Source: Brevundimonas sp. (GTDB lineage: Bacteria > Pseudomonadota > Alphaproteobacteria > Caulobacterales > Caulobacteraceae). Taken from it: a stretch of DNA of 6,242 bases. Shown here in pieces: positions 1-5,789 of the stretch. Every line of letters begins with the position of its first letter. Position 1 is the stretch's first letter. The DNA is taken from assembly GCA_022712235.1 (NCBI GenBank), contig JALAGW010000061.1:1-6242 (forward strand), given 5' to 3'. The position numbers and the translations under genes are program-made. The notes beneath the pieces are model-generated. The model searched no databases. It was not told where the DNA came from and saw only the letters and a program-made list of their open reading frames with translations.

Positions 1-20
1 CAAAGGGAAGAGAGGCCGTC

Positions 21-1394
21 TCAATAGCGGTTTTGGGAGATTCGCTCGACCACCTCGGTCAGCAGGCCGGCGGCGGTGACGGCGACGTCGCCCTTCTTGA
101 CCTTGTCCTTGGCCTGGGACGGGGCGAGGGCGCGATCGAAGCCCAGCTTCTTGGCCTCCCGCAACCGGGCCTCGGCGCGATTGACGGCGCGGATTTCGCC
201 CGACAGGCCGATTTCGCCGAAGACGACGCAGCCCTGGGGCAGGGGCTTGTCCAGCGCGGAACTGATCAGGGCGGCGGCGGCGGCCAGGTCGGCGGCGGGC
301 TCGTTGATCCGCAAGCCCCCGGCGATGTTCAGATAGACGTCCTTGTCGCCGAAACCGAGGCCGCAGCGCGCCTCCAGCACGGCCAGCAGCATGGCCAGAC
401 GGCCATTGTCCCAACCCACGACCGCCCGTCTTGGTGTGCCGTATGCAGAAGGTGCTACAAGCGCCTGAATCTCAACCAGAACAGGGCGTGACCCTTCGAT
501 GCCCGCGAAGACGGCGGCGCCCGGCGCCCGGTCCTTGCCTTCGCCCAGGAAGAGGGCCGACGGGTTGGTGACTTCACGCAATCCCACGTCGCTCATTTCG
601 AACACGCCGATCTCGTCCGTCGCCCCGAAACGGTTCTTGCCCGCGCGCAGGATGCGGAAAGGATAGCCGCGCTCGCCTTCGAAGCTGAGGACGGCGTCGA
701 CCATGTGCTCGACCACGCGTGGTCCGGCGATCTGGCCGTCCTTGGTGACGTGGCCGACCAGGACGATGGCCGGGCCGCCGTCCTTGGCCAGCCGTACCAG
801 TTCGGCGGCGCAGGCGCGGACCTGGGTGACGGAGCCGGGGCCGGCCTCGTGGGCGTCGGACCACAGGGTCTGGATGGAGTCGATGATGACGATGTCGAAC
901 CTGTCGCGCTTCAGCGTCGTCAGGATTTCGCGCAGGGCCGTGGCGGAGGCCAGGGACACGGCGGCGTCGGCCACCCCCATGCGCTTGGCGCGGGCGCGGA
1001 TCTGCTCGATGGCCTCTTCGCCGGAAATATAGGCCACGCGGGCGCCGTTGCGGGCGGCCTTGGCCGTGACCTCAAGCAGCAGGGTCGACTTGCCGACGCC
1101 GGGGTCGCCGCCCAGCAGGATGGCCGAGCCCGGCACCACGCCGCCGCCGCAGACGCGGTCGAACTCGGTGACGCCGGTGACGATGCGTGGCGGCTCAGGC
1201 GTGTCGGATTGCAGGGTCTCGAACTGCAGGCCGCGTCCGCGCGCCGTCGAGGCGGGCTTCATCGCGCCAGGCGGGGCCGACTTGGATTCCTCGGACAGGC
1301 AGTTCCATTCGCCGCAGGCCGAGCATTGCCCCGACCATTTGGAATGAACCGCCCCGCAGGACTGACAGACATAGAGAAGGGTGTCGCGCGCCAT
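21..1394 (-). CDS. radA: DNA repair protein RadA (Sms), complete
   Basis: A 457-residue protein, the usual RadA length. RadA is a RecA-like, DnaB-related ATPase that drives branch migration during recombinational repair in the cytoplasm. The N-terminal zinc finger is visible as C10, C13, C24 and C27. Walker A is GGDPGVGKST at 95-104 (K102), Walker B lies around FDIVIIDS at 167-173, and the diagnostic KNRFG motif is at 253-257. The C-terminal third (about 290-457) is the Lon-like domain; the position of the Lon catalytic serine reads EPAAD (365-369), so it should be proteolytically inactive, as known for the family. The ATG at 1394 is supported by the family-typical start running straight into the zinc finger; its SD is weak (AGGGG lies almost against the ATG). 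The gene is expected to follow alr in this class, but here a plus-strand gene separates them. Residues about 302-322 have aberrant codons (separate entry). Identification is secure. Confidence 0.98.
   Translation of the reverse strand: MARDTLLYVCQSCGAVHSKWSGQCSACGEWNCLSEESKSAPPGAMKPASTARGRGLQFETLQSDTPEPPRIVTGVTEFDRVCGGGVVPGSAILLGGDPGVGKSTLLLEVTAKAARNGARVAYISGEEAIEQIRARAKRMGVADAAVSLASATALREILTTLKRDRFDIVIIDSIQTLWSDAHEAGPGSVTQVRACAAELVRLAKDGGPAIVLVGHVTKDGQIAGPRVVEHMVDAVLSFEGERGYPFRILRAGKNRFGATDEIGVFEMSDVGLREVTNPSALFLGEGKDRAPGAAVFAGIEGSRPVLVEIQALVAPSAYGTPRRAVVGWDNGRLAMLLAVLEARCGLGFGDKDVYLNIAGGLRINEPAADLAAAAALISSALDKPLPQGCVVFGEIGLSGEIRAVNRAEARLREAKKLGFDRALAPSQAKDKVKKGDVAVTAAGLLTEVVERISQNRY
429..491 (-). 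other. Codon-usage anomaly inside radA
   Basis: Codons 302-322 of radA use A or T in the third position in 14 of 21 cases, including GTA, CCT, TCT, ACA, CCA, CTT and AGA. Codons on both sides end almost always in G or C. GC content of the block is about 54% by hand count, clearly below its surroundings. The encoded peptide is still the conserved RadA stretch leading into GTPRRAVVGWD, so the frame and function look intact. I infer either a short imported or converted segment, an old integration footprint, or a DNA or RNA signal overlapping the coding sequence. The anomaly is directly visible; its cause is not. Confidence 0.7.
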
Positions 1395-1440
1395 GCCCCT
1401 GAACTAGCAGGAATCGCGGCGCGGGCGAGGGGGCATGCAG

Positions 1441-1469
1441 CGCCCTGCGTCCGGGTCTGACGCAGGGCG
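1441..1469. repeat. Perfect 10-bp inverted repeat between radA and the Yip1-family gene
   Basis: The arms CGCCCTGCGT (1441-1450) and ACGCAGGGCG (1460-1469) are exact reverse complements around a 9-nt spacer. The repeat lies between two divergent genes, where no gene ends, and it lacks a T-tract on either strand, so it is not an obvious intrinsic terminator. It sits 46 bases upstream of the radA start and 86 bases upstream of the Yip1-family start. It could be an operator for a dimeric regulator or a leader stem-loop of the radA mRNA. The repeat is seen; the role is inferred. Confidence 0.6.
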
Positions 1470-1515
1470 TCGCGGACGGGTTGCATTGAGCCTCATATGC
1501 CCGTCATCCTGCCAA

Positions 1516-1523
1516 GCTATAGC
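1516..1523 (+). promoter_or_regulatory. Possible -10 element for the Yip1-family gene
   Basis: GCTATAGC matches seven of eight positions of the Caulobacter housekeeping -10 consensus (GCTANAWC, recalled) and contains TATA. A start of transcription near 1530 would leave a leader of about 26 nt carrying GAGG (1547-1550), five bases before the ATG at 1556. No convincing -35 (TTGAC-like) is seen at the right distance, so this is weak. A GANTC site (GACTC, 1532-1536) falls close to the predicted start of transcription. Confidence 0.25.
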
Positions 1524-1555
1524 GTCGTTACGACTCAACCCCCGCCGAGGCCTTC

Positions 1556-2197
1556 ATGACCGCTCCGAATCCGCCCGCCATTGATCCGGGCCTCGTCGCC
1601 CGCGTGCAGAACATCCTGATGCGGCCCAAGCTGGAATGGCCGGTGATCGAGGCGGAATACGCCACGCCGCGCAGCCTGTTCGCCCGCTACGCCATGATCC
1701 TGGCCGCGATCGGCCCGGTCGCCGGCCTGATCGGCGGACAACTGTTCCCGATCCACATCTTCGGTTCGGTGATGCGGACACCCATGATCGGAGGCTTGTT
1801 GGGCGCCATCGTCACCTGGGGTCTGTCTCTGGTGTCGGTCTTCGTGCTGGGCCTGATCATCGACGCCCTGGCGCCGACCTTCAACGGGACCAAGGACAAG
1901 GTGCAGTCGATGAAGGTGGCCGTTTATTCGATGACGGCGGCCTGGGTCGCATCCATCTTCAACCTGTTCCCGGCCCTGGCCTGGCTGGGCGGCCTGCTGG
2001 GCCTCTATGGCTTCTACCTGCTGTATCTGGGCCTGCCGACCGTGATGAAGGCGCCGCAGGACAAGGCCCTGGGCTATACGGCCGTCGTCGTCATCTCGGC
2101 CATCGTGCTGTGGATGGTGGTCAGCGCCATCGCCGCCGCCGTGGTCGCCAGCTTCGTGGTGGGCGCGATCGGCATGAGCGCACTGGCTCTGAGCTAA
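1556..2197 (+). CDS. Yip1-family integral membrane protein
   Basis: A 213-residue protein with a short hydrophilic N-terminus containing an RVQNILMRPKLEW stretch, typical of bacterial Yip1-domain proteins. About five hydrophobic segments follow, near residues 44-65, 76-104, 121-140, 142-163 and 172-206. The loop after the second segment (NGTKDKVQSMKVAVYS, 110-125) and the GLYGFYLLYLGL segment match the family pattern. There is no signal peptide; the protein should sit in the inner membrane with its N-terminus in the cytoplasm. Bacterial Yip1 proteins have no agreed function, and transport or membrane organisation would be guesses. The ATG at 1556 has GAGG five bases upstream. It is the only plus-strand gene in the window. 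It diverges from radA and converges on alr, with one base between the two stop codons. Family call is fairly firm; function unknown. Confidence 0.85.
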   Translation: MTAPNPPAIDPGLVARVQNILMRPKLEWPVIEAEYATPRSLFARYAMILAAIGPVAGLIGGQLFPIHIFGSVMRTPMIGGLLGAIVTWGLSLVSVFVLGLIIDALAPTFNGTKDKVQSMKVAVYSMTAAWVASIFNLFPALAWLGGLLGLYGFYLLYLGLPTVMKAPQDKALGYTAVVVISAIVLWMVVSAIAAAVVASFVVGAIGMSALALS

Positions 2198-2198
2198 C

Positions 2199-3236
2199 TC
2201 AGCCGACGTAGAGGCGCGGGACGCGCGGCGTGATCGAGGTCAGCATTTCGTAGCTGATGGTTCCCGCCGCCGTCGCCGCGTCGTCCACCAGACGGTGGGC
2301 GCCGAAGATCTCGACCGTGTCGCCGGCCGCCACGTCCAGGCCGGTGACGTCCACCGCCAGAACGTCCATCGACACCCGGCCGATGATGGGGCGAAGCTCG
2401 CCCGCGACCCAGACCTGACCGCGCGGGCTGTTGCTGCGCATGACGCCGTCGGCATAGCCGGTCCCGCAGGTCGCCACCCGGATCGGCGTCTCGGCCCGAT
2501 AGCCTTGCGAATAGCCGACCGTCTCGCCCGCCGGGACGTCGCGCACCTGCATGATCTGGGCGTTTAGCGTGGCCACCGGGGCGATGTGGCTGTCCGGCTT
2601 GCCTTCGGGGCCGCCGCCGTAAAGGCAGATGCCCGGCCGCACCACGTCAAAGGCGAAGTCGGCCCCCAGGAAGCAGCCGCCCGAGTTGGCGAAGGACCGC
2701 GTCACGCCGGGATAGCGCGTGACCGCCGCCGCATAGGCGTCGCGCTGGGCCCGGTTCAGCGGGTTAGACGGCTCGTCAGCGCAGGCCAGGTGGGTCATCA
2801 CCAGCTCCAGCCCCGCAAACGGTTCAGGCGCGTCCTCGACGCGGAAGCCCAGCCGGTTCATGCCGGTGTCCAGTTGCAGGCCGCAGGCGCCGCCGCCCGC
2901 CGCCGTCCAGGCCTCGATCTGACCGGGCTGGTTCAGCACGGGGCGCAGGTTGGCCGCCTTGATCATGGCCGCCGATGAGCCGTGGCAGCCGTCCAGCACA
3001 TAGATGACCGGCTCAGGCCCGATGGCCTCGCGAAGGGCCACGCCTTCGGCCGCCCGCGCCACGAAGAAGGTCCGCGCCCCCTCGGCCATCAGCCGCTTGG
3101 CCACGGCGGCGGCGCCCAGGCCGTAACCGTCGGCCTTGACGACCGGATTGACCGGCACGCCGGTCAGGCCCTGCAGGGTGTGGAAATTGCGCGCAAGGGC
3201 GCCGAGATCGACGGTGAGGGAGGCGGGGAGGGACAT
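2199..3236 (-). CDS. alr: Alanine racemase (PLP-dependent)
   Basis: A 345-residue enzyme that interconverts L- and D-alanine, supplying D-Ala for peptidoglycan in the cytoplasm. The PLP-binding lysine is K34 in VVKADGYGLG (32-41). The barrel contains LDTGMNRLG (122-130), the phosphate-contacting RPGICLYGG (200-208), the catalytic tyrosine Y261 in GTGYADG (258-264) of the C-terminal beta domain, and GRVSMD (286-291). Length is near the usual 350-380, slightly short. I chose the ATG at 3236 because the barrel's first strand starts right after it and AAGGG lies five bases upstream. The same frame stays open to 3455, but that extension overlaps the end of dnaB, is Arg/Pro-rich and is not Alr-like. 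The start is 50 bases after the dnaB stop, so co-transcription with dnaB is likely. An amino-acid-specific catabolic racemase is less likely given the dnaB-alr context. Confidence 0.96.
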   Translation of the reverse strand: MSLPASLTVDLGALARNFHTLQGLTGVPVNPVVKADGYGLGAAAVAKRLMAEGARTFFVARAAEGVALREAIGPEPVIYVLDGCHGSSAAMIKAANLRPVLNQPGQIEAWTAAGGGACGLQLDTGMNRLGFRVEDAPEPFAGLELVMTHLACADEPSNPLNRAQRDAYAAAVTRYPGVTRSFANSGGCFLGADFAFDVVRPGICLYGGGPEGKPDSHIAPVATLNAQIMQVRDVPAGETVGYSQGYRAETPIRVATCGTGYADGVMRSNSPRGQVWVAGELRPIIGRVSMDVLAVDVTGLDVAAGDTVEIFGAHRLVDDAATAAGTISYEMLTSITPRVPRLYVG

Positions 3237-3248
3237 GAAGGCCCTTAT

Positions 3249-3267
3249 GCCGCAAGTTTCGTGCGGC
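3249..3267 (-). repeat. Small stem-loop between dnaB and alr
   Basis: GCCGCA (3249-3254) and TGCGGC (3262-3267) form a perfect 6-bp inverted repeat with a 7-nt loop. It lies between the dnaB stop and the alr SD. No T-tract follows, so termination is not implied. It could stabilise or process the intercistronic mRNA, but a 6-bp repeat may also be chance in GC-rich DNA. Confidence 0.3.
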
Positions 3268-3286
3268 GCCACGACCTTGGGACGAA

Positions 3287-4795
3287 TTACTCGGGAATAT
3301 CCGCATAGGCGCCGTAGCGGTCGTCGTGGGCCAGGTTGCCGAAGCGGACGGTGTCCGCGTCGAAGGCCAGTTTGACGATGCCGATGGGGCCGTGACGCTG
3401 CTTGCCGATGACCACCTCGGCCTGACCCTGCAGGCGGTCCATGTCCTGCTGCCATTGCAGGTGTTCTTCAGTGCCCTCGCGCGGTTCGGCGCGACCCAGG
3501 TAGTAGCTTTCGCGATAGACGAACATGACGCAGTCGGCGTCCTGCTCGATCGAGCCGGATTCCCGCAGGTCGGACAGTTGGGGCCGCTTGTCGTCGCGTT
3601 GTTCGACCTGACGCGACAGCTGCGACAGGGCGATGATCGGGACGTTCAGTTCCTTGGCCAGGGCCTTCAGACCGCCGGTGATCTCGGACACTTCCTGCAC
3701 GCGGTTCTTCTGACCGCCGCCTTCGCCCACGGTCACCAGTTGCAGGTAGTCGACGATGATCAGATCGAGGCCGTGCTCCATCCGCTTCAGGCGTCGAGCG
3801 CGGGCCGCCAGCTTGGAGATGGAGATGCCGCCGGTGGCGTCGATGTAGAGGGGGCTTTCGCCGATCTCGACCGCCGCGTCGCGCAGCTTGCCGAAGTCGC
3901 TGGCGTCGATTTCGCCCTTGCGCAGCTTGTCCGAGGACACGCCCGAGGCGTCGGCCAGAATACGCATGGCCAGCTGCTCGGCGCTCATTTCCAGTGAGTA
4001 GAAGGCCACGACGCCGCCGTTGACCGTCTTGCGGCCCTCGGGCGTCGGCTCCCACTGATAGGCGCGGGCCACGTTGAAGGCCATGTTGGTGGCCAGCGCC
4101 GTCTTACCCATCGACGGACGGCCGGCGAGGATCAGAAGGTCGGACGGGTGAAGACCGCCCAGCTTGCGATCCAGGTCGATCAGACCGGTGGCCAGACCGG
4201 CCAGCTTGCCCTCGCGCTGATAGGCCTCGCCCGCCATTTCGACGGCGCCGGCCAGGGCGTGGGAGAAGCTGACGAAGCCCGACGACGGCTTGCCCGTCTC
4301 GGCCAGGGAATAGAGGGTCTGTTCGGCCTGTTCGATCTGCTCGTCGGCGGGCGTGTCCGGATTGGGCGCCTCCTTGATCATCTCGCCGCCGATGCGGATC
4401 AGATCGCGGCGCAGGGCCAGGTCATAGATGACGCGGGCGTAGTCGGGCGCATTGGCCGCCGGGGGCGCGCGATCGACCAGATCGGCCAGGTAGCGCAGGC
4501 CGCCGAACTCGTGGAAGGCCGGGTCCTGCTTGAAGCGCTCCATCAGGATGGTCGGCTCGGCCAGCAGGCCCTGACGGATGTGGTCCTCGATCGCCTCGAA
4601 CAGCCGCTGATGGAAGGGTTCGTACATGTGCGTGCCGCGCAGGCGGTCGCTCAGCCGCTCGAACACCGCGTTGTCGAACATCAGCGAGCCCAGCAGCGCC
4701 TGCTCCGCCTCCAGGTTGTGGGGCATGGACGAGACGGAGACCTGGTCGGCGTTTCCGTAGGGCATGGGAGCAAAGGCGTTCATTGAAATAGGCAT
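3287..4795 (-). CDS. dnaB: Replicative DNA helicase DnaB
   Basis: A 502-residue hexameric 5'-3' helicase of the replication fork, near the usual family length. The N-terminal domain begins at PHNLEAEQALLGSLM (25-39), the DnaG-interacting half. The RecA-like motor follows a linker near 165-195: Walker A GRPSMGKT (225-232, K231), SLEM (267-270), Walker B LDLIIVDYLQL (343-353), SQLSRQVEQR (391-400), and KQRHGPIG (465-472), which carries the arginine-finger region. About 17 extra residues (around 246-262) between the Walker A helix and the next strand, compared with E. coli DnaB, are a feature I recall from other alphaproteobacterial DnaBs. The ATG at 4795 has only AGG close by (4797-4799 on the opposite strand); the ATG at 4783 (M5) is an alternative with poorer spacing. 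dnaB is the first gene of a probable dnaB-alr operon and has a repeat-rich 5' region. Identification is secure. Confidence 0.98.
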   Translation of the reverse strand: MPISMNAFAPMPYGNADQVSVSSMPHNLEAEQALLGSLMFDNAVFERLSDRLRGTHMYEPFHQRLFEAIEDHIRQGLLAEPTILMERFKQDPAFHEFGGLRYLADLVDRAPPAANAPDYARVIYDLALRRDLIRIGGEMIKEAPNPDTPADEQIEQAEQTLYSLAETGKPSSGFVSFSHALAGAVEMAGEAYQREGKLAGLATGLIDLDRKLGGLHPSDLLILAGRPSMGKTALATNMAFNVARAYQWEPTPEGRKTVNGGVVAFYSLEMSAEQLAMRILADASGVSSDKLRKGEIDASDFGKLRDAAVEIGESPLYIDATGGISISKLAARARRLKRMEHGLDLIIVDYLQLVTVGEGGGQKNRVQEVSEITGGLKALAKELNVPIIALSQLSRQVEQRDDKRPQLSDLRESGSIEQDADCVMFVYRESYYLGRAEPREGTEEHLQWQQDMDRLQGQAEVVIGKQRHGPIGIVKLAFDADTVRFGNLAHDDRYGAYADIPE

Positions 4796-4809
4796 AGACC
4801 TAAGCGAGG

Positions 4810-4867
4810 CCTGCGTCAGACGCGGGCGCCGCCTTGTCCGTGGACCATCGCCCCGCGTCTGTGGACC
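4810..4867 (-). promoter_or_regulatory. Repeat-rich control region upstream of dnaB
   Basis: Three overlapping signals lie in the 108-bp gap before dnaB. GTGGACC occurs twice in direct orientation, at 4840-4846 and 4861-4867, 21 bp apart, which is two helical turns. CAGACGCGGG (4817-4826) and CCCGCGTCTG (4852-4861) form a perfect 10-bp inverted repeat enclosing 25 nt. A short palindrome GCGTC-A-GACGC (4813-4823) overlaps its dnaB-proximal arm, so the two pairings are mutually exclusive. I see no clear -35/-10 pair. A tandem operator or a leader RNA structure is possible; the arrangement is seen, the role inferred. Confidence 0.4.
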
Positions 4868-4903
4868 GTCCGGAAAAGCGCTGCACGATCAGTGGCGGTC
4901 GGA

Positions 4904-5296
4904 TCAGCTTCGGCAGGGATAGCGTTCGATCATCCAGTTGCGGACAGCTTGGGTGACGGTCAGGCTCCGCTGCGCCTGGGGCAGGGATTCAAAGCGCACG
5001 ACCAGGCTTTCCGGCGTGATGCCGGTGCCGGACGGAGGGATGCAGTGGACAGGGCGACGACCCGAGGAAACAGCCTCGGCCTGTTCGGCCTTGACCGTGC
5101 TGACGGCGCCGGTGACCTCGCCGATCAGGCGACGCGTTTCGGGGCGCAGCATGGCGGCGACGCGATTGCGCGGCACATTGGCGCCGAGGTTCAGAAACTG
5201 CTGCACGGTCATGTCCGCCGCCAGGACCGGATGGGGAACGGCGAACGTCATAGCGACGCCAGCAAGCACAGCGCAGAATGCAGGGGCACGGAACAT
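4904..5296 (-). CDS. Small exported protein, Rap1a/Tai-like C-terminus (second of a tandem pair)
   Basis: A 130-residue protein with a Sec signal peptide: hydrophobic stretch about 8-20 and a likely cut after VLA (24-26), giving a periplasmic mature part of about 104 residues. The mature part starts MTVQQFL, has PRN (42-44) and ETRRLIGEV (53-61), then GRRPVHCIP (79-87) and ends TQAVRNWMIERYPC (115-128). The only mature cysteines are C85 and C128, a probable disulfide. The CIP...yPC spacing recalls the Rap1a/Tai fold, known from type VI secretion immunity proteins but widespread without effectors; no effector gene is seen here. Nearly half of the mature residues match the gene just upstream, a clear duplication. 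The ATG at 5296 has no SD at normal spacing; GAGGGG lies about 15 nt away inside a stem. Function unknown; the Rap1a link is moderate at best. Confidence 0.8.
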   Translation of the reverse strand: MFRAPAFCAVLAGVAMTFAVPHPVLAADMTVQQFLNLGANVPRNRVAAMLRPETRRLIGEVTGAVSTVKAEQAEAVSSGRRPVHCIPPSGTGITPESLVVRFESLPQAQRSLTVTQAVRNWMIERYPCRS

Positions 5297-5315
5297 GGGG
5301 GCTAGATGTGCCCCC
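5297..5315 (-). promoter_or_regulatory. Stem-loop abutting the start codon of the 4904-5296 gene
   Basis: GGGGGC (5297-5302) and GCCCCC (5310-5315) pair perfectly around a 7-nt loop. In the minus-strand mRNA the 5' arm contains most of the only SD-like sequence (GAGGGG, 5312-5317), and the 3' arm ends directly at the AUG. Folding would therefore hide both SD and start codon. No T-tract follows, so a terminator for the upstream paralog is less likely. Translational control or coupling to the upstream gene is inferred. Confidence 0.45.
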
Positions 5316-5352
5316 TCTGGCCGTTACGCAAGGCTGATCGGGGATGGCGCGC

Positions 5353-5718
5353 TCAAACCGGGCAGGGATGCTCCGCCGCCATCCATTCGCGCACGGCCTG
5401 GGTCACGCTGATGTTGCGACGCGCCGCCGGGATGGCGTTGAAGCGGTTCAGGATGGCGTCGGGAGTCAGGCTGATCTTTTCCGGCATGCAGGTGGCCGGG
5501 CGGCGGCCCGCCGCCTGAGCCGCCGTCTGATCGCTGCGAACGGTCGAGAAGGCCTGCTTCACCTCGTTCATCAGCCGGCGGGTGTCCGAACGCAGCAGGG
5601 CGGTCGGATTGCGCGGGATGCGGTTGGCCGAGGTCAGGAACTCCTGAACCGTCATGGCGCTAGCGCTGCTCGCCCACAGGCTGGCGACGGCGGCGAGGAC
5701 GAGCGTGGTCTTTCTCAT
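5353..5718 (-). CDS. Small exported protein, Rap1a/Tai-like C-terminus (first of a tandem pair)
   Basis: A 121-residue protein with a compact Sec signal peptide: MRK, a hydrophobic stretch at 6-15, and a cut after SASA (18-21). The mature part begins MTVQEFL and has PRN (35-37), DTRRLMNEV (45-53), GRRPATCMP (71-79) and TQAVREWMAAEHPC (106-119). C77 and C119 are its only cysteines and match those of the downstream paralog, so a disulfide is likely. The C-terminal cysteine pattern recalls Rap1a/Tai proteins, but the family assignment is tentative. The start at 5718 is fixed by a strong SD (GGAGAGG) five bases upstream and by the signal peptide. The same frame stays open to 6081, but that extension is a shadow of the dioxygenase gene. 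The downstream paralog starts 56 bp after this stop, so co-transcription is probable. Role unknown. Confidence 0.85.
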   Translation of the reverse strand: MRKTTLVLAAVASLWASSASAMTVQEFLTSANRIPRNPTALLRSDTRRLMNEVKQAFSTVRSDQTAAQAAGRRPATCMPEKISLTPDAILNRFNAIPAARRNISVTQAVREWMAAEHPCPV

Positions 5719-5723
5719 GCGGA

Positions 5724-5730
5724 CCTCTCC
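5724..5730 (-). promoter_or_regulatory. Ribosome binding site of the 5353-5718 gene
   Basis: The minus strand reads GGAGAGG, with five bases to the ATG at 5718. It is the strongest SD in the window and decides the start over the much longer open frame extending to 6081. Confidence 0.8.
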
Positions 5731-5789
5731 GATTGGAACGGCCCAGCTTGCCTCGACGTCTGTGGCGGAACAATGGCTGTCGAACGCGG

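Noticed and set aside
705..1460. 251-codon open frame on the plus strand opposite radA
   Set aside because: Gly/Ala/Asp-rich composition with no recognisable domain; it lies antisense to a gene with full RadA motifs. Typical shadow frame in GC-rich DNA.
1441..1469. Intrinsic terminator
   Set aside because: No T-tract on either strand, and no gene ends nearby; both neighbours start here.
3237..3455. N-terminal extension of alr to an upstream ATG
   Set aside because: It overlaps the end of dnaB, is Arg/Pro/Gly-rich and unlike any Alr. The ATG at 3236 has a good SD and begins directly at the barrel.
3326..3997. Long plus-strand open frame (223 codons) opposite dnaB
   Set aside because: Antisense to the DnaB motor domain, low-complexity composition and no family resemblance. 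The same holds for the 212-codon frame at 4148-4786.
4840..4867. DnaA boxes upstream of dnaB
   Set aside because: GTGGACC departs from the TGTGGATAA-type box at the AT-rich end, and no AT-rich unwinding region is present.
5735..5760. ECF-type promoter (GGAAC, 17-nt spacer, CGTC) on the plus strand
   Set aside because: It would fire into the antisense of the dioxygenase gene with no plus-strand gene downstream; a short degenerate match expected by chance.
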